Assembly (NCBI RefSeq): GCF_011745365.1
Contig: NW_024468912.1
Location: 682,001-746,000 of the forward strand
Direction of reading: 5' to 3'
Origin: Cryphonectria parasitica EP155
Taxonomy: Eukaryota; Ascomycota; Sordariomycetes; Diaporthales; Cryphonectriaceae
DNA: 64,000 nt
The notes below the pieces were generated by a model. It was not told the origin of the DNA and did no database searches. It worked only from the letters and a program-made list of their open reading frames with translations. A program made the translations under genes and the position numbers. Shown here piece by piece: positions 35,701 to 47,718 of the stretch; positions within the stretch are counted from its first letter, which is position 1; the number at the start of each line of letters is the position of its first letter.

Positions 35701-38700
35701 GTGAAGGTGCTTGTGCGATCGGCCGGGGGAAGTTGGTGTTGATTGGCGGGGGTTGCTGCTTTTCGACCTTGGGCGCAATCACGTCGTCCACCACACCGTC
35801 CAACGAGGGCGCGTGACGATGCGCAGGTGGAAGATCGTATTTCTTGTTCCGTGGCGCGGCTGTCGACACGGGTGGAGGTGGAAGCTTTTCTCCCCTCTGC
35901 TTCTTTCCATCAGCCTCGTCGGCAATCGTTTTCCATTCTTTGTATTCCTTGGACTTTCTGCTGTAGAAGTTCTTGACCTGCTCGAGTGTATTAGCAAGCA
36001 ACATACCAACCAAAAAGAATCAAAAGGCAGTGCGTGTGGTGCGGTGCAGATCTATGTGTCTTACCATGGTCGGAGTCTTAGTCGTCATATGTTGAGAGAT
36101 GGCAAGCCAATCTGTACCAAAGCTTCGGAGCAGGTCTGTGAATTCAGATTGCTCCACAACACTCCAGTAGCTGGACGCGCCGGGTGCAGGAGTAGCACGG
36201 CCGCCACCACCGCCACCACCACTGCCACGCTCCGGCTCGACGGGGCCAGGCGCAGCAGGGGCAGGGATGGCAGCGTGAGGATTGAAGTCGAAAGGAGCAG
36301 CAGCAACGTTGGGCGGCAGCGGCACCATAGGCTCGGGCCGCAGGGGAGGGGCCATTATATCTACCGTCTTGTCGGCCTGGTTCAGGCTGTGACCAGGAAC
36401 AAGCGCCAGCGAGGACGGGATTGTGGGCATGGGCGAGTTTCGCGGCTCAAACGAGAGAGGAACCCGGCCCATCTCGGCCGTCGGGTTCTGGGTCGGCACC
36501 AAGTCACCACCAGCACCTGGAGGCAGACCTGGCGGCACCTTGGAGTTGGACCGCGACCTAGCCCCTCGGCCGGCCCCCTTGTCTGGGGTGGGCGCCAAAG
36601 CCTGCGGTGTCTTGGGCTGTTTCGGCTCCTTGTCCTTTGGTTTTCGTGGACGACGAGCAGGCTTCTCGGGCTTCTCGCCATTGGCATCCGTCCTCGAGCC
36701 CGGGCCTCTGCGTCCGCTCGGCGTGGCGGTAGGTGTGCCCTCGGCCGATTCCACAGGCTTCTCGAAATCCCAGGTTGGAGCAGCCGCACGGCGGGGTCGA
36801 CGCCGCTCGCCATTCTCCCCTGTCTCTGTGGCCTCCTCCTGATGCTCTTCGGGGTTCCCCAGCTCATACGCGAGAGCGCTCGACCGAGCCTTTGTCTTGC
36901 CCTTTCTCCTCTTCTTGGGCTGCTTCTTGAGCTTCTCCTTGAGGTTGAGAGTGCTCTTCTTGATGTAGTAGTACTGGATGCACGCGTGGAAGTCACGCTT
37001 GGGGACCTGCTCAGCAATCTTGCCCCACTGTTTGGGAAACTCGAGATAGGCCTTCTCGAACTGGGCTGCCTCCTCCTCGGTGAAGTTGGCCAGCGGCGGC
37101 AGCACCTGCCAGTTTGCGACGAGCTTCTCTGGGTCCAGATAGCCCGAGGTGTCGACAAACGTCTCCTTTCTGCGGTCCTCCTCGGTCCAGTACATGTCTG
37201 GGATGACAGCCTCGCTCTCCCGAGGATGTTTCAGCTTCTCGGCCCTGGTCTCGCGCTCTTCCTTCTCCCTGGCCTCGAGGAGAGACTGCGCCATGATGCG
37301 CTCCATGTCACGCTCCGTGGCGAACCTGCCGGCCCTGCGGCCCTCGGACTTTGTCTCGTTCCCAGTCGGCACTGGCCCCAGGCCATCAATAGGCGGGTTC
37401 GACTTGTTGAAAAACTCACGGCTCTTGACGGCAACGGGGTCGTCGGACAGGGTGAACCGCAAATACGCTTCGTACTTGCCTTTGTACTCCATCCTTTTCT
37501 CGTCCTGGTCAGCCCGGGTGAACGTGGCGTCTTGCTGCAGCACGCGCGCGATATAGCTCTCGACGTCTGGATTGCACTGCATGGACTTCATGGCCGTCTT
37601 GCTTTCCTGCCAGGGTCTGGTGCTGAAGAAGGGCAGATCCTCCACAGGCGGCGTCTGCATGGCCGCACGAACAAGATCCAGCGTGTCCGAATCCACCTCG
37701 ACATCGGTGTCATCCTCCTCTTCCAGCATCGGGGTCGGGCTGTTTGTGGCCGTGGCGGGTGGCTCGAGCCCTGGAGGTACGAGGAGGTGTTGCTGGTCGC
37801 CGTGGGGTAAGACGCCGTTGATCGCTACTGCTTCAGTCTCGGGGACCAAGGGCTCTGGGCCATGGTTCATCTGTGCATCCTCCATCGTGATGTCTCCCTG
37901 TTCATCTTGGGGTTCAGGCTGCTCGACAGTCGGGATGGGAACGTGAGCGCTGTCCACCTCCATCTCCTCGACCTTGGGCTGGGGCTCAGGGGCCGCCGCC
38001 GCCTCCTTTGCCGGGGGCTCCTCGTGCTCGGGCTTTTGAGGCAGAACCTCGGGCGGGGTGGGCGCCTTGACCTTGGTGGCCTCTTCTATTACTGCTTCTG
38101 CTGTCCCCGTCATCTCAGCCACTGGGGCCACTGCCTCTGGTGTTGCCGGCTTTTCTGTTGGCAGGACAATATCCTTGGGATAAGGGGCTAGCATATCCTT
38201 GAGGCTTCCTTTCTCCATTGCCACCTTCAGCAGGCCGTTGTGGGTCATAGCCGCATACCGGATGACAACCTCGGTCGGCACAACAGTTGTCGTGTCTCCC
38301 AGTTTCTTCATCTCCGACTCGGCCTTGGCGATCTGCTCGTCGAACCAGTCGCCCATGTCCTCATCGTCTGAGTCTGACGACTGGTCAACAGGCGGGATCG
38401 TCGGTGGGGCTCTGGGTGGCAGGGAGATCCGGACGCCACTGATATTGAGACGTCTCTTCTTCTTGGCGGGCAGCTCGTCGACAATCTCCCCATCTTCATG
38501 CATCGGGTCGTCGTCGTCGTCAGCTGCGCGCTGCTGGTCCTGTTGCTCTGCCGAGCGGGCTACTGCGGGACTGACTATCTTGACCGCAGTGGGAGAGATT
38601 GCAGACGCAACACTAATGCGGTCTGATACGTCTCCTCCTGCTGCTCCTCCTCCTCCTCCTGATCCGGCGGTCCGCATGTCTGGGGATTTCCAAGCTATGG

Positions 38701-40399
38701 CCCGCATATCACGATCGACTGAGGCGCGCGCAGACTGGGTGCCACGCTCGATCTTCGCGTCACCCGCCTCAGGAATACTCAGAGAATGCAAGCCCTCTCC
38801 TTCAGCGCCAGCGCCACTACTACGGGGCCGTCGAGCGTCGTCACTGTGTCGATTGGCGTAGGAATCAGGCCGCTGACCAAAAGTTCGGGAGGTGGGCGAG
38901 GCAAAGCTCTGAGACCGGTTGATCTTGGGAGAGTCAGGTGCTTTGATGCTACCCTTGTTGCTGACAATAGCAGGGTTGATCCACTGCTTGCTAGAGGGGC
39001 GAGGCTGTTTCTGCAGCTGCTGCGCGCGAGGGCCGGTGGGAATTGTAGGGCTGGTGGACTTGGGAGGCCCTGAAGCAGGTGCCCAGGTGTCGCTGGCCGA
39101 CTTGTCAGACGAGACTGGCCGGTCTTGACGGTCTTCAGTCAGAGCTCGTGGCCCGGTGGGCGGTGCCTTGGCGGTGGTGGCGGAGGAGGAGGAGGAGGAG
39201 GAGGGAGGGGCATCAGGCGCGGGTGGGGGACGGGTCGGAGCCGAGCCAAAGGCTGGAGGGACGGGAGCAAGTGGAGGGGTGGTGGCCTTAACGCTCGAGG
39301 CCGAGGGGGGCTCATTAATCACGGAGGCCTGTCGCTCGGGTTTCGGGCGGCTGTTGATATTGCGTTCGACACTGTCGCGGGGATCGCGTGGTGTCGAATT
39401 GGGGAAAAGCTCACGCTGTTCCTCCCTGACGCCGTCGCGAAGGCGCACATCCATGTCCGAAAACCGGGGGATATCGCGTTCGTCGCGGTCACGGCCGCCC
39501 CAGCGACCCTCCTGTGACCGACTTCTAGGTGGGAATCGAGGCTCAGCTCGGTCGTCGTGAAAAGGACGCCCTCGACCACGGTCCCAGTCTCCTCCGCCTC
39601 CCCCTCGACCACGCTGGCCTCCACGGCCACGCCCGCGAGAGCCAAAGGGAGGATCTGAAGACGAGGACCCAGCACTCAGCGGTCCATCTCTCGACCCTCT
39701 CCTGGGCCGTTCAGGTTCGATGCCTATCTGGAGGTCACGGTCCCGAAAATCTCTCCCAGGAGGTGACCTTCGAGGCACGGGCGAGGGCCTGCGCCCTCGC
39801 AAGCTCTCACGATCCCGCCAGTCACGTTCCCGCTCCCTACTACGGTCGGTTCGAAAAGGCGGACCATCCTCTCTCCTATCTCTAAAATCTCGTTCGCGGC
39901 CACGATCCCTGCTCTCGTCGCGCCAGCCGCCTCCTCTGCCACCGCCTCCGCCGCCCCTGCCGCCACGGGCTCTCCCTCGAAAGTCACCGGCAAAGCTGCC
40001 GCCGCGTGGGCCGCTGGGAGGGTCCAGATAAGCCTTGGGGCCTCGTGGGGGCTCGCGGCCGGTCATGGACTCGCGGAATCCGTCTCGGTTGGACTGGAAG
40101 GGGGCTGCATTTGTTCTCGCCTCGCCAGAGGTTCGGCGACGGTCGTTGTCGCCGTACTGGGAGCTTCGGTCGGTGAGCCTGTCGGGCGACCTGTCTCTCG
40201 GGGAGCGGGAGCGGCGGTCGTCGTAACGAGGGTTGTATCGAGACCTGTAGTCGAGAGGAGGTTGAGCATAATAGACATCATCAGGGTAGACATCAGTGTT
40301 TAGAGGTGGCAGCCTCGGCATGCCCAGCTGGCCATTGTTGTTGTTGTTGTTGTTGCTGTTGTAGCCTCGGCTGGGAGGTCGATACTGATTTGGGCGCAT
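32765..40399 (-). CDS. snt1: SANT-domain protein Snt1, Set3 histone deacetylase complex subunit (NCoR/SMRT-like)
   Basis: A chromatin co-repressor scaffold. The model is complement(join(32765..35977, 36065..40399)), 2515 aa. The frame is open above 40399, but the first ATG in it is at 40399 (MRPNQYRPPSRGY). The N-terminal 400 residues are Arg/Gly/Asp/Ser-rich. A first SANT domain lies at about residue 1105 (FTEEEAAQFEKAYLEF, then KRDFHACIQYYYIKKS), followed by a basic block KKQPKKRRKGK. The second SANT domain starts at about residue 1408 (SYWSVVEQSEFTDLLRSFGTD). It is completed across the 87-bp intron: TKTPTM joins VKNFYSRKSKEY in phase 0. This two-SANT arrangement is that of Snt1/NCoR. The exon 2 tail (about 1070 aa) is low complexity, with poly-Gln tracts, repeated PPRIPNPNL units and nine NDPR repeats. 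Two long open frames are in fact one gene. Confidence 0.9.
33461..33568. repeat. 12-bp minisatellite encoding nine NDPR units in snt1
   Basis: Nine tandem 12-bp units (minus strand AAY GAY CCN CGN) encode NDPR nine times near the C-terminus of Snt1. Third-base differences between copies show the array is not newly formed. Confidence 0.92.
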
Positions 40400-40751
40400 G
40401 GTCGATGGACTGCCAACGCGGTGCTGCACCAGAGGGTGGGAGGAGAGGAAGGAGGGCAAGGAAAAGAAACAGGAAGAGAAAGAGAAAGAGGAACAAGAGA
40501 TGAGGGGAAAGGTCGCGAGAACAGATGTAGTAGCGAAACGCGAGACCAGGTACTGTCAGACGACATTGAAAATAAGATGGGTGGTTTTGTTAATCAGGGT
40601 TGTTGGTGGTGGGGAACAAATATTGACGCCAGCAGTGACAGACATGCAAGGAAAAGAAAAAGAAAAGAACAAAGATGGGGGGAAAGATGTGCCAGGAGAT
40701 GCTGTGAACGTGTTCTGTACGTTTATAATGGAGACTTCTCAATAGGAGAAA

Positions 40752-40772
40752 AGAGAGAGAGAGAGAGAGAGG
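40752..40772. repeat. GA dinucleotide microsatellite
   Basis: About ten AG units upstream of snt1. Confidence 0.9.
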
Positions 40773-41484
40773 AGACTATTTTGAGATCGATCGAAGAGGG
40801 TGTACAGAAAGCAGCACAGGACGAGAACGAAATGCCTTTCAGAGAAGAAAAAAAAGAAGAGGCTCAGCATACATGTCTTCTCTCAGAGGGCAACGAATGC
40901 TGCCCCTGATGTGGATGTCTGTCAGAAGCGGAAGCGGGAGGGGACAGATGCGAAAACAATGCACATGTCGATTTTCGTGCAGTGGATCTTCTTGAACGAT
41001 GGATGACTCGACTCAGCAGCCGGTGGTGGCCAGAGGGGACGAAGGTTGCTGTGGACGAAAGGAGGACCCAGAATTGCTTGACTTGGCGCCTCCCAACGCG
41101 TGGGGAACAACAGCCTTAATCCCGATCAGAGGGGCGAGAGGGACCCAGAGAAGGTCATAGGCTGCCCGAGAGGGGACTGAGGCACGTCGTGAGCGTCGTT
41201 GTGGTCGTCTGCGTGTGGTTGTGTATGGTGTAGTCGTGCTTGTGGCGGCGGTGGTGGTTGGTTTGTTCTTTTTGGGTGCAGCCTCAAAGGTGAGAAGTCA
41301 AAGTCAAGGTTCCAGAGGTCGGATCGAAGACAGGTCAAGGCCCCCCCCCCTCTTCCCTTTTCCTTCCCCCCAAACGGCAAGGGCGTGCTGCCACCTTACC
41401 GGCCACCACCCACAGCAGGGTTAGATCCAATCTTACTACAGTTACTGCTACAAAGTACCATCCGTCCTAGGTACAATTAGTATG

Positions 41485-41729
41485 GTGCTATGTACCATTG
41501 TAGCACGGTGTTCTGCGGAGGGTACAAAGGTGCTAAGACAGCCTAGCACGATACCATGGTCGGGGATCACTGGGGAGTCCCTGTCCTTGGCGGCTCATGA
41601 CAGGGAAACAGTGGAGGGAGGGGTGGCAAGTTGCTGGGGACGGTACCACCCCAGCGGGCATACTGCAGTACGTACACACTATGGCGCTACCACCCTGGCC
41701 ACCATCCATACTACGTACTGTGGTACCGT
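41485..41729. repeat. Cluster of short perfect inverted repeats
   Basis: GTGCTA..TAGCAC pairs at 41485-41506 and 41530-41549 can each form a stem. ACGGTACCAC (41640-41649) pairs with GTGGTACCGT (41720-41729), and CAGTACGTA (41666-41674) pairs with TACGTACTG (41712-41720) inside it. Together these make a nested hairpin of about 90 bp. The origin is unknown. Confidence 0.65.
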
Positions 41730-42519
41730 AATATAGCTGGGCAAGTGGGTGGTCTGCCAGCAAGAGCAACCAGCCAGTGCCATAGCAGCATGACAAGCAT
41801 GACAAGGTGCCACCACAGCAGATGGCGCTACCTCTCCACTCAGGGATTAGTCTAGGTGCTGTGCCGTAGCCCTGCCGAGTGCCGCGCCTGCATTCCCTCT
41901 TCTCTCCACGCGCTCTTCAACAAGGTCCCACGTTTCAAAGTTTTTGAATTGATTTTTTTTTTTTTTTTTCCTTCCGATGATTTTTTTCTCTAATTCTCTT
42001 TTTTCTGATTTGACACCTAGAAGACGCAGATGACCAATGCAGGGGTTGGCCTCTCAGCCCTGTGACAAGCCATGCAAGCCATCATTCGAGTTTACTATGT
42101 GCTCCAATAGAAGAAGTTGAATAAACATATAAAAATGAGAAGATTGGAAAAATAAACAAAGCTTACCTTCAAAAAATTGCTTTAATTCTTTTATGATATT
42201 CATGTTGGTTGTGTCTTCCTTCGTGTGCTGTTGCCCTACGCTTGCTGGTAGTACACGGTGGCATCCTCGCCCACGCTGGTACGTACTGTATACATACTGA
42301 CTGCCGCCTAAACAAGCGAATGGCAACTTCAGTCAAATTTTCCATGATTTCAGTCTTCAAATGACGGACTGAAGCTTCGGTCAGACAACAGCAATAACAA
42401 CATTCACTCTATTTTTCTCATGTTATAGTACACCTTGTTTCTCTCTGGTAACTTGCATCTGCAGGCTTTTCTCTTCTGTTACACTGTGCCACTTTCTTAT
42501 CCATTCATCAGCTCTCATC

Positions 42520-43638
42520 ATGTCACCCCACCCAGAAAAGGAAGAAGCAGCAGGAGCAGGAGGAGGAGGCGCGCCTTCCACGGCCAGAGATGCTGTCCTC
42601 GTTAGCGGCAAGATGCCTCCAGGCTCCCAGCCCGTGCAGGAGCTCGATTTCAACAAGCTCCCGCGCCCCATCGCCGCCGCTGATCTCCTGCAAGGCATGA
42701 GACATATGGGCATTCAGGCTTCCGCTCAGGCAAGGGCTGTGGACATCATCAATAACATGCGCTCCTGGCGCGACCCTGACACAGGTGCCGAGACCACCAT
42801 CTTCCTGGGTTACACTTCCAACCTCATCTCCTCGGGCCTGCGCGGCACCCTGCGCTGGCTCGTCGAGCACCGCCACGTCTCGTGCGTCGTCACCACCGCA
42901 GGCGGCATCGAGGAGGACTTTATCAAGTGCCTCGGCCAGACCTACATGGGCAGCTTCACAACACCCGGTGCCGAGATGCGTGTCAAGGGGCTCAACCGCA
43001 TCGGCAACATGGTCGTGCCCAACGAGAACTACTGCAAGTTCGAGGACTGGGTCGTGCCTATCCTCGACAAGATGCTCGAGGAGCAGGAGCACAGCAAGAA
43101 GACTGGGCGGCATGTCGACGTGTGGGGCGAAGAGGTCGATGGCGAGCTGGTCTGGACCCCGTCCAAGGTCATCCACCGTCTGGGCAAGGAGATCAACAAC
43201 GAAGAGTCCGTCTACTACTGGGCCTACAAGAACAAAATTCCCGTCTTTTGCCCCGCTCTCACCGACGGCAGCCTAGGCGACATGCTGTACTTCCACACCT
43301 TCAAGTCCTCGCCCCTGTGCCTCAGGATCGACATTGTCGAGGACATCCGCCGTCTCAACACGATCGCTGTACGCGCCAAGCGCACCGGCATGATCATCTT
43401 GGGCGGCGGCGTCGTCAAGCACCATATTGCCAATGCCAATCTGATGAGGAACGGCGCCGACTACGCTGTCTATATTAACACCGCCCAGGAGTTTGATGGA
43501 AGCGACGCTGGCGCGAGGCCTGATGAAGCAGTAAGCTGGGGAAAGATCAAGCCTGATGCTGAGAGCGTCAAGGTCTATGTCGAGGCAACAGCATGTTTCC
43601 CTCTTATTGTGGCCTGCACCTTTGCCAAAGGTCAATAA
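42520..43638 (+). CDS. dys1: Deoxyhypusine synthase
   Basis: It transfers the aminobutyl group of spermidine to one lysine of eIF5A, the first step of hypusine formation, in the cytosol and using NAD+. Single exon, 372 aa, near the family length. The start at 42520 follows CTCTCATC; an acidic/Gly-rich lead of about 45 residues precedes the conserved start of the enzyme. Conserved blocks are [55 protein letters not shown] and [16 protein letters not shown]. In the last block Lys300 corresponds to the active-site lysine that forms the enzyme-substrate imine. The last block, [19 protein letters not shown], is also intact. It is transcribed away from snt1. An essential housekeeping gene, well conserved throughout. 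Confidence 0.97.
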   Translation: MSPHPEKEEAAGAGGGGAPSTARDAVLVSGKMPPGSQPVQELDFNKLPRPIAAADLLQGMRHMGIQASAQARAVDIINNMRSWRDPDTGAETTIFLGYTSNLISSGLRGTLRWLVEHRHVSCVVTTAGGIEEDFIKCLGQTYMGSFTTPGAEMRVKGLNRIGNMVVPNENYCKFEDWVVPILDKMLEEQEHSKKTGRHVDVWGEEVDGELVWTPSKVIHRLGKEINNEESVYYWAYKNKIPVFCPALTDGSLGDMLYFHTFKSSPLCLRIDIVEDIRRLNTIAVRAKRTGMIILGGGVVKHHIANANLMRNGADYAVYINTAQEFDGSDAGARPDEAVSWGKIKPDAESVKVYVEATACFPLIVACTFAKGQ

Positions 43639-44254
43639 ATAGGCAGAGAAAGGTCACGACAGTGGTGCCTGATGCCAGTCCTGGCCCTGGGCCTGGACCT
43701 CCAATGTACAGTTGGAGGCAAGGATTTTTGCATGCATGCACTCTTTTCAGTTTCCTCTTGTCTGTTTGCCTGGTATGTGAATAATAGTAGCCTTCCTTCC
43801 TCCAACCTATCCCCATCCTTTTATTCTCGTCATCGTCGTCGAGCTCAGACAATGTCATAATGCAGACATAGCTGACATCATCTACTGATGTTACTTGGAC
43901 AGGAGGACATGGTGCATTGAAGTGAACTAGCGAGAAAACGACAAGCAAATATGTGGGACAACTCTGATAGAATTCTGCTTGCAACGGGATGGGCTGGCTT
44001 TACGCCATTCATCATAGTACTCTTACACTATGGCCAGTCCATTGTGGCTGCCAGCTGGGACCAATCATTCTCATGAATCATTCTCATGATATGAGAATGA
44101 GGACTGTTTTCTCAGCACCTTTCAAATCAGTCCCTCCCAAAATTTCTGCTGTGGTTTTCCTCCGTCTGCCCTCCTCTCAAAAAGAAAAGATTGGATCTCA
44201 CCATGCTCCAAAAGACGAAGGATCCAACATCTTATCCATCCGTCATGCATCATC
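43639..44254. other. Short intergenic region between convergent genes
   Basis: It holds the 3' flanks of deoxyhypusine synthase and of the low-complexity protein. The repeated ATTCTCATGA-type motif at 44068-44099 forms a small palindromic cluster. Nothing else is recognised. Confidence 0.5.
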
Positions 44255-44587
44255 TTACTGGCGCCGAGGCTGTCCCATGTGTTGGGAACCACCAGCATAA
44301 CCACCTCTACCAGTGGCACCATAACCACCGCCGCCACCACGACCAGCAGATGGGCCTTGACGATGCAAACCGTCAGCTCGTCCGCCCACGTTCTCAGGCT
44401 GGTCCATCGGCCGCTGCAGATTCTCTGGGAATGTCGACCACGGTCCTGTCAAGGGTGGGAAGGGCTGGCTCGGCGGAGGAGGCTCCTCGCGTGGCATGCC
44501 ATGGCGTCCTGTCGGCACGTTCAAGCTTCGAGTGTTGTATACGTCTCGACCATTGCCCTCGCCGCCCTGCTGCTCGCCACGCCAATC
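44255..44587 (-). other. In-frame C-terminal continuation after a TAG stop
   Basis: 110 codons follow the TAG in the same frame, from DWRGEQQGGEGNGRDVYNTR to GGSQHMGQPRRQ and TAA. The segment is rich in Pro, Gly and Arg, with RGGGGGYG and GRGGYAGG motifs. In composition and codon choice it resembles the coding sequence before the stop. It is either reached by read-through or unusual splicing, or it is a tail lost by a recent nonsense change or a sequence error. Confidence 0.55.
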
Positions 44588-46393
44588 CTACTGGGCAGGG
44601 TGTTGCTGCTGGGATGACAGAGAGGGCTGACGTTGAAGCTGTGCCACTGAGCCATTCTCATTGTGCCGTCCACCGATACGTCCAGACGCGACGGGGTTAC
44701 GGTACTGCAAGTCGTACATGGGCGCAGTGCTTTGGAACGGGGCGCGGCCTGCACATATGTCTCTCTGCTCAGTCTCGTGCATCCGGTCCATCACTAGCTG
44801 TAGCAAGTCCGGTTCGTCCTCCTCGTGCCCCAACCGTAACGAGGATGCGTTGTCTCGCATGCGATTATGCGCATTGCCAGGGGGAAACATATGAGCAGTC
44901 TGACCGGGGAAAAACTCGGCAGGGGCCGTGCTCATCTGTCCTGGGCGAGGGCCATCGACGACAGGAGGGAAGCGTCCAGCCTGAGGCGCGTTTCGAGGAG
45001 CGGCGGGCTGACGCTCCCGGACGTCCTTATTGAACGAGGTGGAAATATCCGGGTGCATACGAGCCTTGTTGCGCTTCTCGGCCTCCTCCTCGGCCTTGTT
45101 CTTGGCCATGGCCTCCTTAACCATCTTACCCATGACCCTCTTCACCTCGCGCTCCCTCGGGTCCTCGTCCACCGCGCCCCGGACGTTGCTCTCGGAATAT
45201 TGCTCTGCAGCACCAGAACCAGACATGGCCAGGCGTCTTGCGTACTTGGCCTCATGCGCCGCCACCTCATCCACCGTGTGCGGGTCGTAGCCCTCAGGGT
45301 ATGTCATCCGCTTCTGTTTCCAGTGGGGCCGCTTCTTCAATGTGTCCTTGGGGTCGGGGACGTCCCAAGCGAATGCTGGGCCAGAAGAACTATTGTCTCC
45401 GCTGCCCGTGTTAGTGATCGAACTGATGTTCTGGGTGCGGGAGCGGTTCATGGGGCGGGAGGACGGTGCAACCGCCAGTGAGGATGATGCGGTATTGGTG
45501 TTAATGTTGACGTTGGCGTTGTTGGCCTTGGTCTTACTGCGAGTGACACGACCGCTGGTGGTGGGCTGTGCGTTGTTAGCCGTCATCGTCGTCATCATCT
45601 TGGAGTCGGTGCGAGCGTGAGCGATGTGGCCAGTGGTGGTATTATTGGAAGGGTTGGCAGAATTGGCGGTCGCCGATGTGCGGGCCTGTCCGCCTTGGTC
45701 TTTGACACCAACCTGCGAGGCCTGCGAGGCTTGTGAGCCCTGCACACTAGATCCAGTCCGCGTGGGACGTGGGAGACCAGCAAACTCGGGCTCAATGTTG
45801 GCGCGCCGCTCTGAGCGCCGTGTCCCGTGCAACTGGGGCGACGAGATGTCGCTGCCGGCGGGCGTCTGGTTCTTCTCCTTCTTGACGTTCTTGTTGACGT
45901 ACTTGGTCTCACCCTTACCATGGGGAAAGTAGCACACGATGGTATCTTTGTTGTGGACATCTCTGCACGTCGAGATGTCCTCCTTCTTCTCTTCGACTTT
46001 CTCAGCCGAGGCCTGAGTCTTGCCCTTGATTCTCTTGCTTGAGGATACGGTGTTCGCTCGCACATGGATGGCGTCTTCGGCGGGCGCGATACCCCTTGCG
46101 CCTGTCACCGAGATTCGCCCTTGGTTGACGGTCAGCCTGCGAATGCCCTCCTGACCATGGGTGGCAGCGGCAGCAGCAGCAGCAGCAGCAGCATCATTAT
46201 GCTGCTGGGCGGGGACCCCTCCAACTCCCATAGGCGCCGTTACGTTGCGGCGTGGCCTCGCAGTGGCTTGGGTTGAATTCGTCTGAGCAGTTGGGTGGCG
46301 CCAGCCGGTGCGGAGAGGGACTGTCGTGGAGGAGTCTTGGTCACCGCCGTCGGCCTGGCGTTTGGCCTCGCATGAGCTCGATGAGCGTACCAT
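44588..46393 (-). CDS. Unrecognised low-complexity protein, 601 aa (711 aa if the in-frame TAG is bypassed)
   Basis: The ATG at 46393 opens an uninterrupted frame of 601 codons ending in TAG at 44588. The protein is largely disordered (Asn, Ser, Thr, Gln and Arg-rich). It has a short structured-looking part with Cys (TCRDVHNKDTIVCYFPHGKG), a basic block KKRPHWKQKRMTYPEGYDP and a predicted helix of alternating charge (REREVKRVMGKMVKEAMAKN). I recognise no family; the basic and RGG-like character suggests nucleic-acid association, which is only inference. Directly after the TAG the same frame continues open for 110 codons to a TAA at 44255. No GT..AG intron that keeps the frame and removes the TAG was found. 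A poly-Ala run (about 46165-46193) comes from GCA repeats. The neighbour on one side is deoxyhypusine synthase, convergent. Confidence 0.72.
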   Translation of the reverse strand: MVRSSSSCEAKRQADGGDQDSSTTVPLRTGWRHPTAQTNSTQATARPRRNVTAPMGVGGVPAQQHNDAAAAAAAAAATHGQEGIRRLTVNQGRISVTGARGIAPAEDAIHVRANTVSSSKRIKGKTQASAEKVEEKKEDISTCRDVHNKDTIVCYFPHGKGETKYVNKNVKKEKNQTPAGSDISSPQLHGTRRSERRANIEPEFAGLPRPTRTGSSVQGSQASQASQVGVKDQGGQARTSATANSANPSNNTTTGHIAHARTDSKMMTTMTANNAQPTTSGRVTRSKTKANNANVNINTNTASSSLAVAPSSRPMNRSRTQNISSITNTGSGDNSSSGPAFAWDVPDPKDTLKKRPHWKQKRMTYPEGYDPHTVDEVAAHEAKYARRLAMSGSGAAEQYSESNVRGAVDEDPREREVKRVMGKMVKEAMAKNKAEEEAEKRNKARMHPDISTSFNKDVRERQPAAPRNAPQAGRFPPVVDGPRPGQMSTAPAEFFPGQTAHMFPPGNAHNRMRDNASSLRLGHEEDEPDLLQLVMDRMHETEQRDICAGRAPFQSTAPMYDLQYRNPVASGRIGGRHNENGSVAQLQRQPSLSSQQQHPAQ

Positions 46394-47718
46394 TGTTTAT
46401 GTTTATGGGTTGCCACACAAAAGGACTCTTGACTGCAGTCAAGGGGGAAACAATGAGGTGTTTTTGTGTGAAGTGAAGAAGATCTCTGTGCCAGGAGTAG
46501 TAGCAGCTGCAGCTGCAGCAAGCACAGCCTGTCTTTGAAAAAGATTAACACAAGAAGAGGCTGTGTATGCTTGGAGAGTGTAGCAGCAGCTGAAGATCTG
46601 AAGAAGGAGAAAAGCTCAAGTCAGCAGATGGATGCTAAAGGGAAGAAATCAAGGTTGTGGTCTGAGGTTATTTCTTGTTTACAGTCTGCAACTTGTCACG
46701 AGAAGGAAAAGAATTTGTTCGTGTCAGTTCGTGTGTATGTGTCGTCCTTGTTTCTTGTTACGTGTTGGTGGGATATGCATATATCGCCAGGGCTCTAAAG
46801 CGGAGACGAAGTGCGGGTGAAAGCGACCTATACCATCACAATGCCTCTCTGATGTCAGGACCTGCTATGTTATAAGGTGTGGAAGGGAATGGCTATCTAG
46901 ATGCTGGTAATCCTATCGAGTGAGTGACGAGGTACAAAGTCATCCAGGGTGAAGGATCCGGGGAGGAGGAGCTGGACAGTGACAAGTCATTGGGACAAGC
47001 AACAGTGATGGTGACGATGTGGCAGTACAGCATAGCCCAGACCAAACCGGGATGAGAAGAAGGGGAGGGGGGAGGTTCAGCACATAGGAGGGTTGTCTGA
47101 TTTGTGGAGGGGTATTCATCGGAGGGGGTCTGTCTCTTCCTCGACACGATACAGTTGATGATCAAGAGAATCTAGTTGGTGGGTTGGAGCATTGTGGTTG
47201 TTTGGGAGCAAGATGTGGCATGGCCAGAGAAGCTTCTATGGCTAGCTATCTATCTACCTGATAATAGTAATATAATGTGGCGTTTGATGGAGTGTTATAG
47301 ATGTTATTGATATAGGTCCTCTCTGAAGACAAGATGAGTAAAGTGAGTGGTCGGTTTATAATAACCAGTAAACCACTATCCTTTACTTATGGGATGTCTT
47401 GCTATGGAAGACACAGGCTAGAAAGGAAACACCAGCTATACTTGTGGTGAAGCAGTATGTAACTATGAGATACTTTGCTGAAGTGATGAAAGTGTGGGCT
47501 GCACAAGGCTCGTAGAAGATATAGCAGGATGTTAATTCACATAGATCACAATACAATTGTTCGAAATTCTCACCATCATGATGACGAGTGACTATGCAGC
47601 CCTGACTGACCTTCTGCTCTTTATCATAAAGACAAGCTCCAAAGTGGCCTTGGCCATTGATCTGCCTTTCCCCCCATTTTGCTCTCAATGATACCCTGTT
47701 CCATCCCTTCTCCTCCTC
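46394..47718. other. Intergenic region, nothing recognised
   Basis: Upstream region of the low-complexity protein and 3' flank of the lyase gene. Only short unconvincing frames are present. Confidence 0.5.

Larger units (their letters stand above)
40400..42519. other. Divergent promoter region between snt1 and deoxyhypusine synthase
   Basis: It contains a GA repeat (40752-40772), a run of ten C (41341-41350), a cluster of inverted repeats rich in GTAC motifs (41485-41729) and a run of seventeen T (41953-41969). No gene is supported. The bidirectional promoter of the two conserved genes must be here. Confidence 0.55.

Noticed and set aside
35711..37810. 699-codon plus-strand frame over snt1
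   Set aside because: It crosses the SANT-coding exons and the snt1 intron on the opposite strand, with no family motif.
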